Positions 28,745 to 37,268 of a stretch of DNA of 64,000 bases are shown here, piece after piece. How positions within the stretch are numbered: the stretch's first letter is position 1; every line of letters starts with the position of its first letter. The stretch is from Pseudonocardia humida. Its GTDB lineage: Bacteria; Actinomycetota; Actinomycetes; Mycobacteriales; Pseudonocardiaceae. The stretch is taken from the NCBI RefSeq assembly GCF_023898865.1, contig NZ_JAGSOV010000022.1, forward strand, positions 1-64,000, read 5' to 3'. The notes under the pieces are model-generated. The model had not been told where the DNA came from. It made no database searches and was given only the letters and a program-made list of their open reading frames with translations. The position numbers and the translations under genes are program-made.

Positions 28745-29002
28745 TCAGACCCCCGACGCCCGCCGCTCGTCGACGACGGTGGTCGACCGGCGCCGCGAGG
28801 AGCCCCCGCCGCCGGGGTCGAAGGCGACGGCGAGCCGGACCCGGTAGGCGACCACCACCCCGTCCTCGATCACCAGGTCCTGCTTGACCACCTCCGCGGA
28901 CTGCAGCCCCGCCACCGTGCGGGCCACGTCGGCCACCGCGGCGCGCCCGGCCGCCTCCCACGACTCCGCGCTCGTGCCGACGACCTCGGTGACGCGCACC
29001 AT
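28745..29002 (-). CDS. Dodecin-family flavin-binding protein
   Basis: An 85-residue protein. MVRVTEVVGTSAESWEAAGR opens with the dodecin strand-helix start, followed by the helix AAVADVARTVAGLQ and the strands AEVVKQDLVIEDG and AYRVRLAVAFDP. Dodecins assemble as hollow dodecamers that store flavin or CoA. The start is the ATG at 29000-29002, with AGGTGAGG directly before it; the longer frame to 29086 adds unrelated residues. The C-terminal tail GGGGSSRRRSTTVVDERRASGV is longer and more basic than usual and is probably disordered. It is a single-gene unit. Confidence 0.85.
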   Translation of the reverse strand: MVRVTEVVGTSAESWEAAGRAAVADVARTVAGLQSAEVVKQDLVIEDGVVVAYRVRLAVAFDPGGGGSSRRRSTTVVDERRASGV

Positions 29003-29123
29003 CCTCACCTGAGCTCCACGCCCTTCTCGCCACGTCCCGGGCGCACCCGGGGCCACTCGCCGCACGCCCATCGCCCACTCCCCCACAACGACCCGCCGCT
29101 CGCCGGGGCGCGCCCGCGCCGGC

Positions 29124-29486
29124 TCACGCCGAGCCGGCCCGTCGGGCGGTGCTCCCCCCGCGGTCCTGGAAGCGGCCGACGACCATGCGCACGACCTCGC
29201 CCACGACCGCGTCGTCGACGGCGTAGATCTGGTGCCTGCCCTGGCGCCGCGCCCGCACCAGGCCCCCCAGCTTCAGCTTGGCCAGGTGCTGGCTCACCGC
29301 GGCCACCGGTTGACCGAGATCGGCGGCGAGGGTGCCGACGTCGCGCGGGCCCGCCGAGAGCAGCCACATGATCTGCAGCCGCGCGGTCGCGCTCAGCAGC
29401 CCGAACACCGACGCGACGTCGTGCAGCACGGGGGGCTCCAGCACCGGGACGGGAGCCGGTGCGAGCGCCGGTTCGACTTCGGGCAC
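29124..29486 (-). CDS. ArsR/SmtB-family regulator without cysteine ligands
   Basis: A 120-residue winged-helix repressor: LLSATARLQIMWLLSAG (dimer helix), DVGTLAADLGQPVAAVSQHLAKLKLGGLV (helix-turn-helix), RARRQGRHQIYAVDD (wing). The GTG at 29484-29486 has AGGAG 7 bases upstream. The protein contains no cysteine, and the last helix (AVVGEVVRMVVGRF) lacks the His ligands of zinc or nickel sensors of this family, so it does not read as a canonical arsenic, cadmium or zinc sensor. It is divergent from the P-type ATPase at 29601, with an inverted repeat between them, and probably controls it. Confidence 0.85.
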   Translation of the reverse strand: MPEVEPALAPAPVPVLEPPVLHDVASVFGLLSATARLQIMWLLSAGPRDVGTLAADLGQPVAAVSQHLAKLKLGGLVRARRQGRHQIYAVDDAVVGEVVRMVVGRFQDRGGSTARRAGSA

Positions 29487-29519
29487 GGCTCTCCTTCCGC
29501 GATGGGATGAAGTTTCCAA

Positions 29520-29542
29520 CACTTGCGTCAGTTGCGCAAGTG
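29520..29542. promoter_or_regulatory. Candidate ArsR operator (8-base inverted repeat)
   Basis: CACTTGCG at 29520-29527 and CGCAAGTG at 29535-29542 are perfect inverted arms separated by 7 bases (TCAGTTG). The site is 33 bases from the ArsR start and 58 from the ATPase start, so it can serve both divergent promoters. Confidence 0.6.
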
Positions 29543-29600
29543 ATACCGTCGATTCGCGGGCGCGCACCGGCGGTCCGCTGACGAGCGCGGGAGGGGCCGG

Positions 29601-32327
29601 ATGGGCGACCGGCACGAGTCGACCTCCGCGCACGCCCAGGCGCCCCCGTCACCCCGCCCGGCGGTCGACGCCGAGGACCTGGCCGAGGCCCCACCGCTGG
29701 TGGTCCTGCGCCGAACGCTCAGCTCCCTCAAGGGCCTCGACGAGGCCGACGCGGAGCGGCGGCTGGCCCGCCACGGCGACAACGCCCCGACCCCCACCCG
29801 CGACCCCGGCCTGGGCGCCCACCTGCGCACGGCGGTCGGCAGCCCGTTCGCCGGGATGCTGCTCGTGCTGGGCGCGATCCTGGCGGTGGTCGGCAACGCG
29901 CCCGGCGCGGTGGTCGTCCTGGTCGTCGCGGCGTGCAGCATCGCGCTGCGGCTGGCCGAGCAGCTGCGCTCGCGGCGGGTGCTGCAGACCCTGCGCTCGC
30001 ACACCACCACCACCGCGCTGGTGCGCCGCCGCATCGGCGACGGGCCGACCCGCCGGCGCGAGATCCCGGTGGCCGACCTCGTCCCCGGCGACGTGCTGCA
30101 GCTGGCCGCAGGCGACCTCATCCCCGCCGACGTGCGCCTGCTCACCTGCGCCGACCTGCTGGTCGACCAGTCGGTGCTGACCGGCGAGCTCCTCCCGGTC
30201 GCCAAGCACGCCCCCGGCCACGACGCGCCGGTGCCGTCCCGGCCGGTCGAGCCCACCGGGTCCGGCGACCCCGCCGACCTGCCCACCATCGGCTTCGCCG
30301 GCACCACCGTCGTCCGCGGCACCGCGACCGCGGTCGTCCTGGCCACCGGCGACCGGACCCGGCTGCACGCCCCGGCGCGCGCAGGCGCCCGGACCCGCAG
30401 CGCCGCCGAGTCCGCCGTGCGCGCCACCACCTGGGACCTGCTGCGGTTCATGGTCGTGCTGGTGCCGGTGGTGCTGCTGGTCAACGGCACCCTCACCGGC
30501 GACTGGGCCACCGCGACGACCTTCGCCGTCGCGGTGGCCGTCGGGCTGGCCCCCGAGCTGCTGCCCATCATCGTCACCACGACCCTGGCCCGCGGCGCCC
30601 GCCGGCTGCGCGCGGCGGGCGTGCTGGTCTCCCGGCTCGAGGCCATCCACGACCTCGGCGGCATCGACGTGCTCTGCATGGACAAGACCGGCACCCTCAC
30701 CGAGGGCCGCGTCGTCTACACCCACGCCGTCGACATCGGCTCGCGCCCCGACCCCGGCGTCGCCCGGCACGCCTTCCTGGCCGCGCACTTCCAGACCGTG
30801 CCCGCCGACCCCCTCGACGACGCGCTGGGCGGGCTGCTCGACGACGCCGACACCCTGCTCAGCGACGCCGTGTACGACCTGGTCGACGAGCTGCCCTTCG
30901 ACCACCGGCGCCGACGCAGCACCCTGGTCCTGCACGACGCCCTGACCCGGCCCGACGACCCGCTGCTGCTGGTCACCAAGGGCGACCCGGACACCCTGCT
31001 GCCGCTGTGCACCGAGGTGCTGTCCGAGGGGCGCACCGTCGCGTTCGACGACGACCTGCGCCGGCGGGCCCGGGCCTGCCTGGACGAGCACCGCAGCCAG
31101 GGCATGCGGGTGCTCGCCGTGGCCCGCCGCCGGGTCGATCGGCACGCGGCCCGCGACGGGGTGGCGGGGTTGGAGCGGGAGCTGACGCTGCTGGGCTTCG
31201 TGGGCTTCGTCGACCCGGTCCGCGACGGCGCCGCCGCGGCCGTCGCGCGCGCGGCCGAGCTCGGCGTCGCGGTCAAGGTGCTCACCGGCGACGCGCCGCA
31301 GGTCGCCGCGCGGGTCTGCGCGGCAGCCGGGATCACCCTCCCGTCCCCGCGCACCGCCCCGGGGCGGACGATCCTGGGCCGCGACATCGACGAGCTGGAC
31401 GACGACGAGCTCGGCGCGGTCGTCGAGGGGGCCGCCCTGTTCGCGGCCCTGCGCCCGCACCACAAGGCCCGGCTGGTCGCCGCGCTGCACGGGCGGGGCC
31501 GCTCGGTCGGGTTCGTCGGCGACGGCGTCAACGACGTCGACGCGCTGCGCGCCGCCGACGTCGGCATCGGGCTCGCCGACGGCGCCGAGGCCGCCCGGGC
31601 CGCGGCCGACCTCGTCGTCCTGCGCGGCGACCTCGGCGTCGTCGCCACCGGGATCGAGGAGGGCAGGCGCACCCTCACCGCCGCCACCCGCTACAGCACC
31701 ATCACCGCCGGGCTCAACCTCGGCAACGCCGCGTCGATGACGCTGGCCGGCACGTTCCTGCCGTTCCTGCCGCTGCTGCCGGTGCAGCTCATCCTGCAGA
31801 ACCTGCTCTACAACGCCGTCGCGCTGGCCATCCCCCACGACCGGGTCGACCCGGCGCAGCTGCGCCGCCCGCACCGCTGGCGCCACCGCGGCCTGCTGCG
31901 GTTCATGCTCCTGCTCGGCGCCCTGAGCACCGCGTTCGACCTGCTCACCTTCCTCGTGGTGTGGACCGTCCTCGGCATGGACACCCCCGCCGAGCAGCAG
32001 GTGTTCCAGGCGGTCTGGTTCCTCGAGGGCATCCTGTCCCAGGTGCTGGTGCTGCTGGTCCTGCGCCCGCGCGGCGCGCGCCCGTCGGCGGCGCTCTGGG
32101 GGGTCGCGGCGGTCGTCGCCGCGGTGGCGCTGGCCCTGCCCGCCACCCCGTTCGCGGCCGCGGTCGACATGACCGCGATCCCCCCGGCCGCGCTGGCCTG
32201 GCTCGCGCTCATCGTGGCCGGGTACCTGGTCGCGGTCCGCGCGCTCGTGCCCGCCTACGTGCGGTGCACGTCGCCCTCCACCCCACCGGAGCCGCACGGG
32301 GCGGTCCGGGGAACGACAAGGGAGTAG
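29601..32327 (+). CDS. P-type cation-transporting ATPase, MgtA/MgtB-like
   Basis: A 908-residue ion pump. The actuator TGE is in SVLTGELLPVAK, the phosphorylated Asp in MDKTGTLTEG (Asp361), nucleotide-domain KGDPDTLLP, and the hinge GDGVNDVDALRAADVGI (about residue 640). The fourth-helix segment VGLAPELLPIIVTTTLARGA resembles the VGLTPEMLPMIVT of type IIIB magnesium pumps, and C-terminal helices fit that class. The N-terminus is a soluble tail and no CxxC metal-binding domain exists, which argues against a copper or zinc type IB pump. The ATG has GGGAGGGG close upstream. An ArsR-type gene is divergent, so transport of magnesium is the family guess but the regulator is unusual for it. Confidence 0.85.
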   Translation: MGDRHESTSAHAQAPPSPRPAVDAEDLAEAPPLVVLRRTLSSLKGLDEADAERRLARHGDNAPTPTRDPGLGAHLRTAVGSPFAGMLLVLGAILAVVGNAPGAVVVLVVAACSIALRLAEQLRSRRVLQTLRSHTTTTALVRRRIGDGPTRRREIPVADLVPGDVLQLAAGDLIPADVRLLTCADLLVDQSVLTGELLPVAKHAPGHDAPVPSRPVEPTGSGDPADLPTIGFAGTTVVRGTATAVVLATGDRTRLHAPARAGARTRSAAESAVRATTWDLLRFMVVLVPVVLLVNGTLTGDWATATTFAVAVAVGLAPELLPIIVTTTLARGARRLRAAGVLVSRLEAIHDLGGIDVLCMDKTGTLTEGRVVYTHAVDIGSRPDPGVARHAFLAAHFQTVPADPLDDALGGLLDDADTLLSDAVYDLVDELPFDHRRRRSTLVLHDALTRPDDPLLLVTKGDPDTLLPLCTEVLSEGRTVAFDDDLRRRARACLDEHRSQGMRVLAVARRRVDRHAARDGVAGLERELTLLGFVGFVDPVRDGAAAAVARAAELGVAVKVLTGDAPQVAARVCAAAGITLPSPRTAPGRTILGRDIDELDDDELGAVVEGAALFAALRPHHKARLVAALHGRGRSVGFVGDGVNDVDALRAADVGIGLADGAEAARAAADLVVLRGDLGVVATGIEEGRRTLTAATRYSTITAGLNLGNAASMTLAGTFLPFLPLLPVQLILQNLLYNAVALAIPHDRVDPAQLRRPHRWRHRGLLRFMLLLGALSTAFDLLTFLVVWTVLGMDTPAEQQVFQAVWFLEGILSQVLVLLVLRPRGARPSAALWGVAAVVAAVALALPATPFAAAVDMTAIPPAALAWLALIVAGYLVAVRALVPAYVRCTSPSTPPEPHGAVRGTTRE

Positions 32328-32330
32328 ACA

Positions 32331-32597
32331 ATGCTGCTGACCATCCTGGGCTGGATCCTCTTCGGCCTGATCGCCGGCTTCATCGCCCGCGCGATCGTGC
32401 CGGGCAAGGACGACATCGGCCTCCTTCGCACCATCGTGCTCGGCGTCGTCGGCTCGGTCGTGGGCGGTTTCCTGTTCGGCCTGCTGACCGGCGGCCTGCG
32501 CGGCTTCGAGCCGGCCGGTTGGATCGGCTCGATCATCGGCGCGGTCATCGTGCTGGTGATCTACAACCGGGTCACCGGGCGCAAGTCCCGCGCCTAG
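32331..32597 (+). CDS. GlsB/YeaQ/YmgE-family stress membrane protein
   Basis: An 88-residue integral membrane protein with three predicted helices: LLTILGWILFGLIAGFIA, TIVLGVVGSVVGGFLFGL, and WIGSIIGAVIVLVIY. The spaced glycines and the GFIARAIVPGKD loop are diagnostic of the transglycosylase-associated (GlsB) family, induced by stress in many bacteria but without a defined activity. The ATG is 3 bases after the stop of the P-type ATPase, with AAGGGAG before it, so the two form an operon. It overlaps the 3' end of the convergent MerR-HEAT gene by four bases. Confidence 0.9.
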   Translation: MLLTILGWILFGLIAGFIARAIVPGKDDIGLLRTIVLGVVGSVVGGFLFGLLTGGLRGFEPAGWIGSIIGAVIVLVIYNRVTGRKSRA

Positions 32598-33607
32598 TCC
32601 GGAGGCGGTGGCCGCCCGGCGCGCAGGTCGAGGAGGTACGCGGCGGTGAGCGCGACGGCGCGGTCCTCGTCGTCCACCAGGGCGGCGAGGGCGCGTGACG
32701 TCGTGGCCCCCGGGATGTCGGCGAGCGCCTGGGTCAGCCGTCGACGCGCGGACGGCGCGGTGGTGGCGTCGGCCAGGAGGTCGACCAGGCCGGTGGCGAT
32801 CCGGTCGGCCAGCGCGGGATCCCCGGCCAGCGCGGCCAGCGCGTCGGCCGCGTCGACGTCGTTGGCCTCCTCGACGACCATGTCGACGAGCGTCGGGACC
32901 GCGTCGGCCACGCCGCGCGTCCCGAGCGCCAGGGCCGCGCACCGGCGGACCACGACGTCGGGGTTCGCGAGGGCGTCGCGCAGCACGGCGGTCGCCTCGG
33001 CGCCCGGGATCTCCACGATGGTCTGGACGGCGCGCCGGCGCACGTCGGCCGCCGCGGCGTCGAGGCCCTCGGCCAGCAGCGCCAGCCCGCCGTCGCCGGA
33101 GCGCGCCAGGGCCCACCGCAGGGCTCCGGCGACGTTCGGGTCCGCCTCGCTCAGCGCCGCCTCGACCAGGGCCTCCACCGGGGCGTGCGGACCGGAGGAC
33201 AGGGCCGCGCGCTGGCGCTTCCCGGCGCTCTCCGACCCCAGCGCGTGCAGGAGCGCGACGACGTCGAGGACGTCCTCCCACCCCTCGGGCTCGGCGGCGC
33301 CGATCCGGCTCAGCCGCGTGAGCAGCTCGGTCTCCCGCGCGATGCGCTCGCGCGTGCGGCGCACGAGGTCGTCGACGAGGTCCGAGGGCGTGAAGCCGGG
33401 ATCGTCCAGCGCGCTGCCGACCTCGCGCAGCGACAGCCCCAGCGACCGCAGGCTCTCGATGTGGAAGATCCGCCGGATGTCCTCGGGGGAGTACTCGCGG
33501 TAGCCGGCCCCGGTCCGGCCCGTCGGCCGGACCAGGCCCAGCGACTCGTAGTGGCGGAGCATGCGGGCGCTGACCCCGGAGCGCCGAGCCACGTCACCGA
33601 TCAGCAC
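32594..33607 (-). CDS. MerR-family regulator with C-terminal HEAT repeats
   Basis: A 337-residue fusion. Residues 1-70 are a MerR DNA-binding domain: VLIGDVARRSGVSARMLRHYESLGLV, then RTGAGYREYSPEDIRRIFHIESLRSLG. A dimerisation helix (about 85-115) follows. From about residue 130 come HEAT/armadillo-like helical pairs (VEALVEAALSEADPNVAGALRWAL, VRRRAVQTIVEIPGAEATAVLRDAL, VVRRCAALALG). The GTG at 33605-33607 has GGGAGGGG upstream, so I reject the in-frame ATG at 33649, which overlaps the preceding gene by 38 bases. It follows the HEAT gene by 4 bases, and the unit is preceded by a MerR-type promoter, suggesting autoregulation with the HEAT part as sensor or partner platform. Confidence 0.88.
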   Translation of the reverse strand: MLIGDVARRSGVSARMLRHYESLGLVRPTGRTGAGYREYSPEDIRRIFHIESLRSLGLSLREVGSALDDPGFTPSDLVDDLVRRTRERIARETELLTRLSRIGAAEPEGWEDVLDVVALLHALGSESAGKRQRAALSSGPHAPVEALVEAALSEADPNVAGALRWALARSGDGGLALLAEGLDAAAADVRRRAVQTIVEIPGAEATAVLRDALANPDVVVRRCAALALGTRGVADAVPTLVDMVVEEANDVDAADALAALAGDPALADRIATGLVDLLADATTAPSARRRLTQALADIPGATTSRALAALVDDEDRAVALTAAYLLDLRAGRPPPPD

Positions 33608-33611
33608 GGCA

Positions 33612-34280
33612 TCACCCCTCCCGGCCCGGCGGGCCGAGGGCGACGGCACGCTTCGCCTCCTCGACCGCGAGCTCGAACCCGGAGTCCGGGTCGCGCAGCA
33701 GTCGCTCGGTGGCCGCCGCGTGCCGGCGCACGCGGGGGTCGGGATCGGCCGCCGCGGCGCACAGGATCGGCACGATCGCGTCCCCGAGCGCGATCAGCGC
33801 CCGGCTCAGGCTCAGCTGCACCTCGCGCCCGCCGCGCCCGAACTGCGTCGCCAGCACCGCGGCCAGTCCGGGTTCGGCGCCGTCGGGCACGAGCACGACC
33901 GCGGCCCGCCAGGCGCTGCGCGCCACCTCGTCGTCGGCGTCGGTCAGCAGCTCCCGGGTGATCGCCGGCCATGCCCGCCGGTCCGCGATCTTGGACAGCG
34001 TGTGCAGCGCCTGGCTGCGGGCCTGCGCACGCCGCGAGCCGAGCTCGTCGACCAGCTTCGGGACCGTCGACGCCGGCGGGTGGCGGGTGAGCGCCCAGGT
34101 GAGCACCTCGCGCACGGAGAACTCGGGCTCGACCGCGCACCGCTCGACGAGCCCGTCGACCGTCCGCGGGTCCGGGCTCGTGCCGATCGCCATCGCCGCC
34201 CGCAGCCGCACCGACGAGCTCTCGCTCCGCAGGCCCTCGAGGGCCCGCAGCGTGTTCTGGTCCGCTTCCGTCGCGGTCAT
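33612..34280 (-). CDS. HEAT-repeat protein
   Basis: A 222-residue soluble protein made almost wholly of helical repeats: LEGLRSESSSVRLRAAMAIG, VDGLVERCAVEPEFSVREVLTWAL, VPKLVDELGSRRAQARSQALHTL, ELLTDADDEVARSAWRAAVVL, LGDAIVPILCAAAADPDPRVRRHA. No catalytic motif is visible; such proteins act as scaffolds. The start is the ATG at 34278-34280, with GAGGAGG 9 bases upstream; the longer frame to 34466 runs over the promoter. It is the first gene of a two-gene unit with the MerR-HEAT regulator, whose own C-terminal half is built from similar repeats, so a functional pair is likely. Confidence 0.85.
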   Translation of the reverse strand: MTATEADQNTLRALEGLRSESSSVRLRAAMAIGTSPDPRTVDGLVERCAVEPEFSVREVLTWALTRHPPASTVPKLVDELGSRRAQARSQALHTLSKIADRRAWPAITRELLTDADDEVARSAWRAAVVLVPDGAEPGLAAVLATQFGRGGREVQLSLSRALIALGDAIVPILCAAAADPDPRVRRHAAATERLLRDPDSGFELAVEEAKRAVALGPPGREG

Positions 34281-34300
34281 CGCCGACCACCTCCTCGGCC

Positions 34301-34335
34301 ACAGTGAAGGCCTTGCCACTGTGTCAAGGTCAAGC
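34301..34335 (-). promoter_or_regulatory. MerR-type promoter with palindromic operator
   Basis: On the minus strand a -35 TTGACC (34328-34333) and a -10-like TTCACT (34303-34308) are 19 bases apart, the over-long spacing that MerR proteins correct by bending. Within the spacer lies the near-palindrome CCTTGACACAGTGGCAAGG (34311-34329; 8 of 9 arm positions pair). It drives the HEAT and MerR-HEAT genes 23 bases downstream. Confidence 0.75.
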
Positions 34336-34368
34336 GAGGCCCGCGTGCCGCGCGATTCGTCCCACTCG

Positions 34369-35142
34369 CTAGGCCGGCACGACCATCGGCGTCCCGGCGA
34401 CCGGGTCGGGCACGACGACGCAGGCCATGCCGAAGACCTTCGCGACCAGCTCCGCCGTGACGACATCCCCCGGCGCCCCCTCGGCGACGATCGCGCCGTC
34501 GGCCATCGCGATGACGTGGTCGCAGAAGCGGCAGGCGAGGTTGAGGTCGTGCATGACGACGACGATGGTCTTGTCGGCGTCGGTGTTGAGCCTGCGCAGC
34601 AGCCGCAGCAGCTCGACCTGGTGGTTGATGTCGAGGTAGGTGGTGGGTTCGTCGAGCAGCAGCAGGTCGGTGTCCTGGGCCAGGGCCATGGCGACCCACA
34701 CGCGCTGGCGCTGGCCGCCGGAGAGCTCGCGGATGGGGCGGTCGACGAGGTCGGTGGTGCCGGTGGCGTCCAGGGCGCGGGCCACCGCGTCCTGGTCGTC
34801 GTCGGTCCACCGGCGGAACCAGCCCTGGTGCGGGTAGCGACCGCGGGAGACGAGGTCGGCGACGGTGATGCCGTCGGGGGCGACCGGGGTCTGCGGGAGC
34901 AGGCCGAGGACCTTGGCGATGTCGAGGGTGCGCAGGTCGGCCAGCGCGGTGCCGTCGAGGTGCACGGCGCCCGCGCGGGGCAGCAGCAGCCGGGCCAGGC
35001 CGCGCAGCAGCGTCGACTTGCCGCAGGCGTTGGCGCCCACGATCGCGGTGACCTTCCCGTCGAGGATGTCGACGTCGAGGCCGCTGACGACCGCCCGGTC
35101 GTCGTAGCCCAGGGTCAGGTCCTGTGCGCGCAGCCGGGTCAT
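34369..35142 (-). CDS. Iron-siderophore ABC transporter ATPase (FecE/FepC class)
   Basis: A 257-residue ATPase that energises ferric-siderophore import. Walker A is GANACGKST (residues 36-44), Q-loop LGLLPQTPVAPDG, signature ELSGGQRQRVWVAMALAQ, Walker B LLLLDEPTTYLD, and H-loop MHDLNLACRFCDHV. The phrases GRYPHQGW and VWVAMALAQDTDLLLLDEPTTYLD are strongly FepC-like. The ATG overlaps the stop of the upstream permease by four bases. It is the last gene of the operon 38276-34369 that begins with the binding lipoprotein under an IdeR-type box. Confidence 0.92.
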   Translation of the reverse strand: MTRLRAQDLTLGYDDRAVVSGLDVDILDGKVTAIVGANACGKSTLLRGLARLLLPRAGAVHLDGTALADLRTLDIAKVLGLLPQTPVAPDGITVADLVSRGRYPHQGWFRRWTDDDQDAVARALDATGTTDLVDRPIRELSGGQRQRVWVAMALAQDTDLLLLDEPTTYLDINHQVELLRLLRRLNTDADKTIVVVMHDLNLACRFCDHVIAMADGAIVAEGAPGDVVTAELVAKVFGMACVVVPDPVAGTPMVVPA

Positions 35143-36218
35143 CCGCCCGCTCCTCGCCGGTTCGTGGTGGCCAGCAGCCACAGCAGGTACGGGGCGCCGA
35201 CGGCACCGGTGACGACGCCGGTCGGCAAGGGGGACGCCAGCAGGTGCACGGCGACGAGGTCGGCCGTGAGCAGCAGGGCCGCGCCGACGAGCGCGGCCGC
35301 CGGGATGCCGCCGGCCGCCGGTCCGAGCAGCCGGTCGGCCACCGGGCCGGCGACGAGCGCGACGAAGATGATCGGACCGGCCGCCGCGACGGCCAGGGCC
35401 ACCAGCACCACGGCCGTGGCGAGCAGGGCGGCCCGGCTGAGCTCGGTGCGGTTGCCCAGCGCGCGGGCCGCGTCGTCGCCGAGCTCGAGCGCCCGCAGCT
35501 GTCGCTGCAGCAGCAGCGCGGTGGGCAGCAGGAGCACCAGCGCGCCCAGCAGCAGGCGCAGCTCCTCGGGGCCGGCCTGCCCGACCGACCCCGTCAGCCA
35601 GTGCATCGCCTGGCGGGCCTCGAACAGCTGGGCCCGGCTGAGCACGTAGCCGGTGAGGCCGTCGAAGAAGATCAGCACGCCGATGCCGATCAGGATGAAG
35701 CGGTAGCCGCTGACGCCGTCGCGCCAGGCCAGCACGTACATCAGCAGGGCCGCGAGCAGGGCGCCGCCGAGCGCGAACCCGCTGACGGCGAGCCCGCCCG
35801 CCTGCAGGAACACGATCCCGCTGACGGCGGCCAGCCCGGCGCCGGAGGTGACGCCGACGAAGTCGGGCGAGGCGAGTGGGTTGCGCAGCAGCTGCTGGAA
35901 GATCGTCCCGGAGGCGCCGAGGGCCAGCCCGACCGCGAGTGCGGTGGTCGCCGTGGGCAGCCGCAGGTCGCGGACGATGAAGTCGACGGCGGGGTCCTCG
36001 CGCAGGTGCAGCACCGACACGACGACCTCGACGGCGGTGAGCCCGAAGCTGCCGACCATCATGGTGACCACGAACAGGGCCGCCGCGACGGCGGCCAGCG
36101 CGGTGGTCACCACCGCCGCGCGCCTGGTGCGGCGCCGCCGGGTGGCGCGCAGCGCGGCCTGCGCCCCGACCGTCGGCGACGGGGCGGAGAACGTCGTGGT
36201 GGGCATCGTGGCGCTCAC
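35139..36218 (-). CDS. Iron-siderophore ABC transporter permease (FecD/FepG class)
   Basis: A 359-residue multi-helix permease of the FecCD family. Landmarks are VRDLRLPTATTALAVGLALGASGTIFQQLLRNPLASPD (the RLP...LAGA.Q...NPLA.P motif, cited by its ends), GVSGYRFILIGIGV, RALGNRTELSRAALL, GPIIFVALVAGPVADRL, and TGVVTGAVGAPYLLWLL at the C-terminus. The GTG at 36216-36218 overlaps the preceding stop (GTGA); an ATG four codons further in is an alternative start. Together with the gene at 36215 it forms the heterodimeric channel for ferric siderophore. Confidence 0.9.
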   Translation of the reverse strand: MSATMPTTTFSAPSPTVGAQAALRATRRRRTRRAAVVTTALAAVAAALFVVTMMVGSFGLTAVEVVVSVLHLREDPAVDFIVRDLRLPTATTALAVGLALGASGTIFQQLLRNPLASPDFVGVTSGAGLAAVSGIVFLQAGGLAVSGFALGGALLAALLMYVLAWRDGVSGYRFILIGIGVLIFFDGLTGYVLSRAQLFEARQAMHWLTGSVGQAGPEELRLLLGALVLLLPTALLLQRQLRALELGDDAARALGNRTELSRAALLATAVVLVALAVAAAGPIIFVALVAGPVADRLLGPAAGGIPAAALVGAALLLTADLVAVHLLASPLPTGVVTGAVGAPYLLWLLATTNRRGAGG

Positions 36219-37261
36219 ACCTCCGCCAGCCGCGCGTAGCGGACGATCCCGACGAACACCGGGGCCCCGAGGACCCCCAGCACCACACCGACCTGCAGCT
36301 CCCCGGGAGCCCCGACGACCCGGCCGAGCACGTCGGCCAGCAGCAGCACCAGCGGGGCGAGCAGCATGGAGTAGGGCAGGATCCACCGGTAGTCGGGGCC
36401 GCACAGGAACCGGGCGACGTGCGGCACGACGAGCCCGACGAACACGATCGGGCCGCAGGCCGCGGTGGCCGCCCCGGCCAGCACCGCGACCACGGCGAAC
36501 GCGGCGGCCCGGGTGCGCCCGACGCGCTGGCCGAGGCCGCGGGCGGTGTCGTCGCCGAGCGCGAGCCCGTTCAACACGCGCCCGAAGGCCAGCGACGCGA
36601 CCAGCCCGACGATCAGGAACGGCGCGACGCCGACCAGGATCGGCGCGTAGCGCCCGGCGAGCGATCCGACCTGCCAGAACCGCAGCTCGTTGAGCGCGTC
36701 GACGTTCGTCATGACGATCCCGGTGGTGACCGAGCCGAAGCCGGCGGTGGCCGCCGCGCCGGCCAGCGCCAGCTTGACCGGGGTGGCGCCCTCGCGACCC
36801 AGCGACGCGGTCGCGTAGACCAGCACGATCGCCAGGATCGCGCCGGCGAAGGCGAACCACACGTACACGCCCACGCCCCGCACGCCCAGCACGGTGATGG
36901 CGAAGACGACGAAGGCGGCCGCGGCCTGGTTGACGCCCATGATCCCGGCGTCGGCGAGGGGGTTGCGGGTGACGCCCTGCAGGACGGCCCCCGCGACGCC
37001 GAGCGCCGCGCCGGCCAGGATGCCGAGCAGCGTGCGGGGCACGCGCAGGTCGAGGGTCACCGTGCTGGTGATGGTGCCGTCGCTCTGCAGGCTGCCCAGC
37101 GCGGCGAGCACCTCCGCGAGGCCGATCGAGCGCGAGCCCAACGTGACGCTGAGGAAGGCGACGAACGCGAGCGCGGCGCACAGCACGACGAGCCCCGGCG
37201 CGAGCGCCGTCGCCCGCCGTGCGGTGCGGTCCGCGGTGGCGCGGGTGGCGGTGGTCCTCAC
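36215..37261 (-). CDS. Iron-siderophore ABC transporter permease (FecC/FepD class)
   Basis: A 348-residue FecCD permease with about ten helices. Motifs are LDLRVPRTLLGILAGAALGVAGAVLQGVTRNPLADAG (RxPR...G..Q...NPLA), TNVDALNELRFWQVGSL, LGDDTARGLGQRVGRTR, GPIVFVGLVVPHVARFL, and the C-terminal GVVLGVLGAPVFVGIV. The GTG start lies 7 bases after the stop of the binding-protein gene. It pairs with the FecD-class gene, with which it shares the GTGA overlap. Confidence 0.92.
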   Translation of the reverse strand: MRTTATRATADRTARRATALAPGLVVLCAALAFVAFLSVTLGSRSIGLAEVLAALGSLQSDGTITSTVTLDLRVPRTLLGILAGAALGVAGAVLQGVTRNPLADAGIMGVNQAAAAFVVFAITVLGVRGVGVYVWFAFAGAILAIVLVYATASLGREGATPVKLALAGAAATAGFGSVTTGIVMTNVDALNELRFWQVGSLAGRYAPILVGVAPFLIVGLVASLAFGRVLNGLALGDDTARGLGQRVGRTRAAAFAVVAVLAGAATAACGPIVFVGLVVPHVARFLCGPDYRWILPYSMLLAPLVLLLADVLGRVVGAPGELQVGVVLGVLGAPVFVGIVRYARLAEV

Positions 37262-37268
37262 CCGGGGA

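Noticed and set aside
29649-33281. A 1210-codon minus-strand open frame antisense to the P-type ATPase gene
   Set aside because: No domain, repetitive Arg/Gly/His composition, and a strongly supported ATPase on the other strand.
33608-33649. An ATG-started longer form of the MerR-HEAT protein from 33649
   Set aside because: It would overlap the HEAT gene by 38 bases and add residues not in the MerR family; the GTG at 33605-33607 has a good ribosome site and starts right at the DNA-binding domain.
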